DNA from: Gemmataceae bacterium
Lineage (GTDB): Bacteria; Planctomycetota; Planctomycetia; Gemmatales; Gemmataceae
Length of the DNA stretch: 64,000 bases
Direction of reading: 5' to 3'
Assembly: GCA_019636445.1 (NCBI GenBank)
Contig: JAHBXO010000003.1
Location: 124,001 to 188,000 of the forward strand
The notes beneath the pieces are model-generated. The model did not search any database, was not told the DNA's origin, and saw nothing but the letters and a program-made list of their open reading frames with translations. This document shows positions 63,422 to 64,000 of the stretch, in pieces; position 1 is the first letter of the stretch, and every line of letters starts with the position of its first letter. Made by a program: the position numbers and the translations under genes.

Positions 63422-64000
63422 ATGCTCCGAGACGTTTCCACGATCATCCTCGCCGGCGGCAAGGGAACCCGACTGGAACCGCTCACGCGCGACCGCGCCA
63501 AGCCCGCCGTACCGATCGGCGGCATGTACCGCATCATCGACTTCACCCTCTCGAACTGCATCAATAGCGGCCTGCGCCGCATTCGCGTCCTCACGCAATT
63601 CAAATCGCACAGCCTCAATCGCCACATCCGCCAGGGTTGGAACTTCCTACCGGGCGAACTCGGCGAAGGAATCGAAGTCCTGCCGCCGCAACAGCGCATC
63701 GACGAACACTGGTACAAGGGCACCGCCGACGCGATCTACCAGAACATCTACAGCCTCGAACGCGACCGCGCCAACGAGATGCTCATCCTCGCCGGCGATC
63801 ACATCTACAAGATGGACTATGCGAACATGATCCGCTTCCACCGCGAACGCGAAGCGGACCTGACGATTGGATGCATTCAGGTGCCGGTCGCCGACGTGCG
63901 CCACTTCGGCATCCTTGAAACCGACCGGAACGACCGCGTCGAATCGTTCAAGGAAAAGCCCGCCACGGCCCGACCGATGCCCGACGACCCCCGGCACGCC
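63422..64000 (+). CDS. glgC: glucose-1-phosphate adenylyltransferase (3' end outside window)
   Basis: Partial: 193 codons are present and the frame is open at the window edge. GlgC makes ADP-glucose for glycogen. The N-terminus [20 protein letters not shown] is the nucleotidyltransferase motif. [46 protein letters not shown] and [13 protein letters not shown] are all typical of GlgC. The ATG at 63422 has GGGGA upstream. It follows the glycosyltransferase by 67 bases. Confidence 0.95.
   Translation, partial: MLRDVSTIILAGGKGTRLEPLTRDRAKPAVPIGGMYRIIDFTLSNCINSGLRRIRVLTQFKSHSLNRHIRQGWNFLPGELGEGIEVLPPQQRIDEHWYKGTADAIYQNIYSLERDRANEMLILAGDHIYKMDYANMIRFHREREADLTIGCIQVPVADVRHFGILETDRNDRVESFKEKPATARPMPDDPRHA

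Overview
The window looks like a chromosomal segment of a planctomycete, most likely of the Gemmata type (inference). The DNA is GC-rich. It carries a protein made of tandem YTV-type repeats, several small secreted proteins with motifs I associate with planctomycetes (such as CFGYHTTQWRPW), a CRTAC1/FG-GAP protein, an EpsI-type exosortase-associated protein, a stand-alone bacterial E2 (UBC-like) protein, and long perfect intergenic stem-loops. LpxB indicates a lipid A-containing outer membrane. I saw no rRNA, tRNA, CRISPR array, transposase or prophage.

Layout. 0.2-8.7 kb is housekeeping: cimA-valS on the plus strand, facing truB-purD, a secreted Tyr-rich protein and tpx on the minus strand. 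8.8-13.3 kb holds a GspF/PilC-family protein, a DUF4058-like protein, a lower-GC ankyrin protein, and a halogenase-like flavoenzyme behind a MarR regulator that has its own operator. 13.3-26.2 kb is a surface-polysaccharide region. A sugar epimerase, two small secreted proteins and a Wza-type lipoprotein lie on the minus strand. Divergent from them is a tight plus-strand operon: Wzc-like chain-length protein/tyrosine kinase, EpsI, an initiating sugar-phosphate transferase, two GT4 glycosyltransferases and a FemAB-like protein. A sigma-54 activator with a degenerate receiver domain follows. The 502-bp divergent intergenic region carries a GG-N10-GC sigma-54-type site and a long inverted repeat, so the activator may control this cluster.

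26.3-44.2 kb mixes a GNAT protein, a DegT-type aminotransferase, sugar-metabolism enzymes, a Ser/Thr kinase, an RlmI-type methyltransferase, the large 32-residue-repeat protein, an Hsp70, the CRTAC1 protein and a PilT-type ATPase. 44.2-50.2 kb contains hisF, a DtxR/MntR-type regulator downstream of lpxB, and planctomycete-type hypotheticals. 50.4-55.9 kb holds secreted hydrolases, a nitrilase-family protein and a SulP transporter fused to a beta-carbonic anhydrase. 56-59.7 kb holds rpsA, panD, an FHA protein and the E2-like protein. 60-64 kb holds a metal-binding lipoprotein and its ABC ATPase without a permease, behind a possible metal-regulator box, then a hypoxanthine phosphoribosyltransferase, a glycosyltransferase and the start of glgC, which runs off the window.

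Three promoters (marR, the metal lipoprotein, and a small secreted protein upstream of the SulP gene) place the -10 box only 6-9 bases before the start codon, which suggests leaderless mRNAs. No single unmistakably new system is present. The best leads are the exosortase-linked polysaccharide locus with its sigma-54 signals, the lone E2-like protein, the 32-residue repeat protein, and the MarR/halogenase-like pair.
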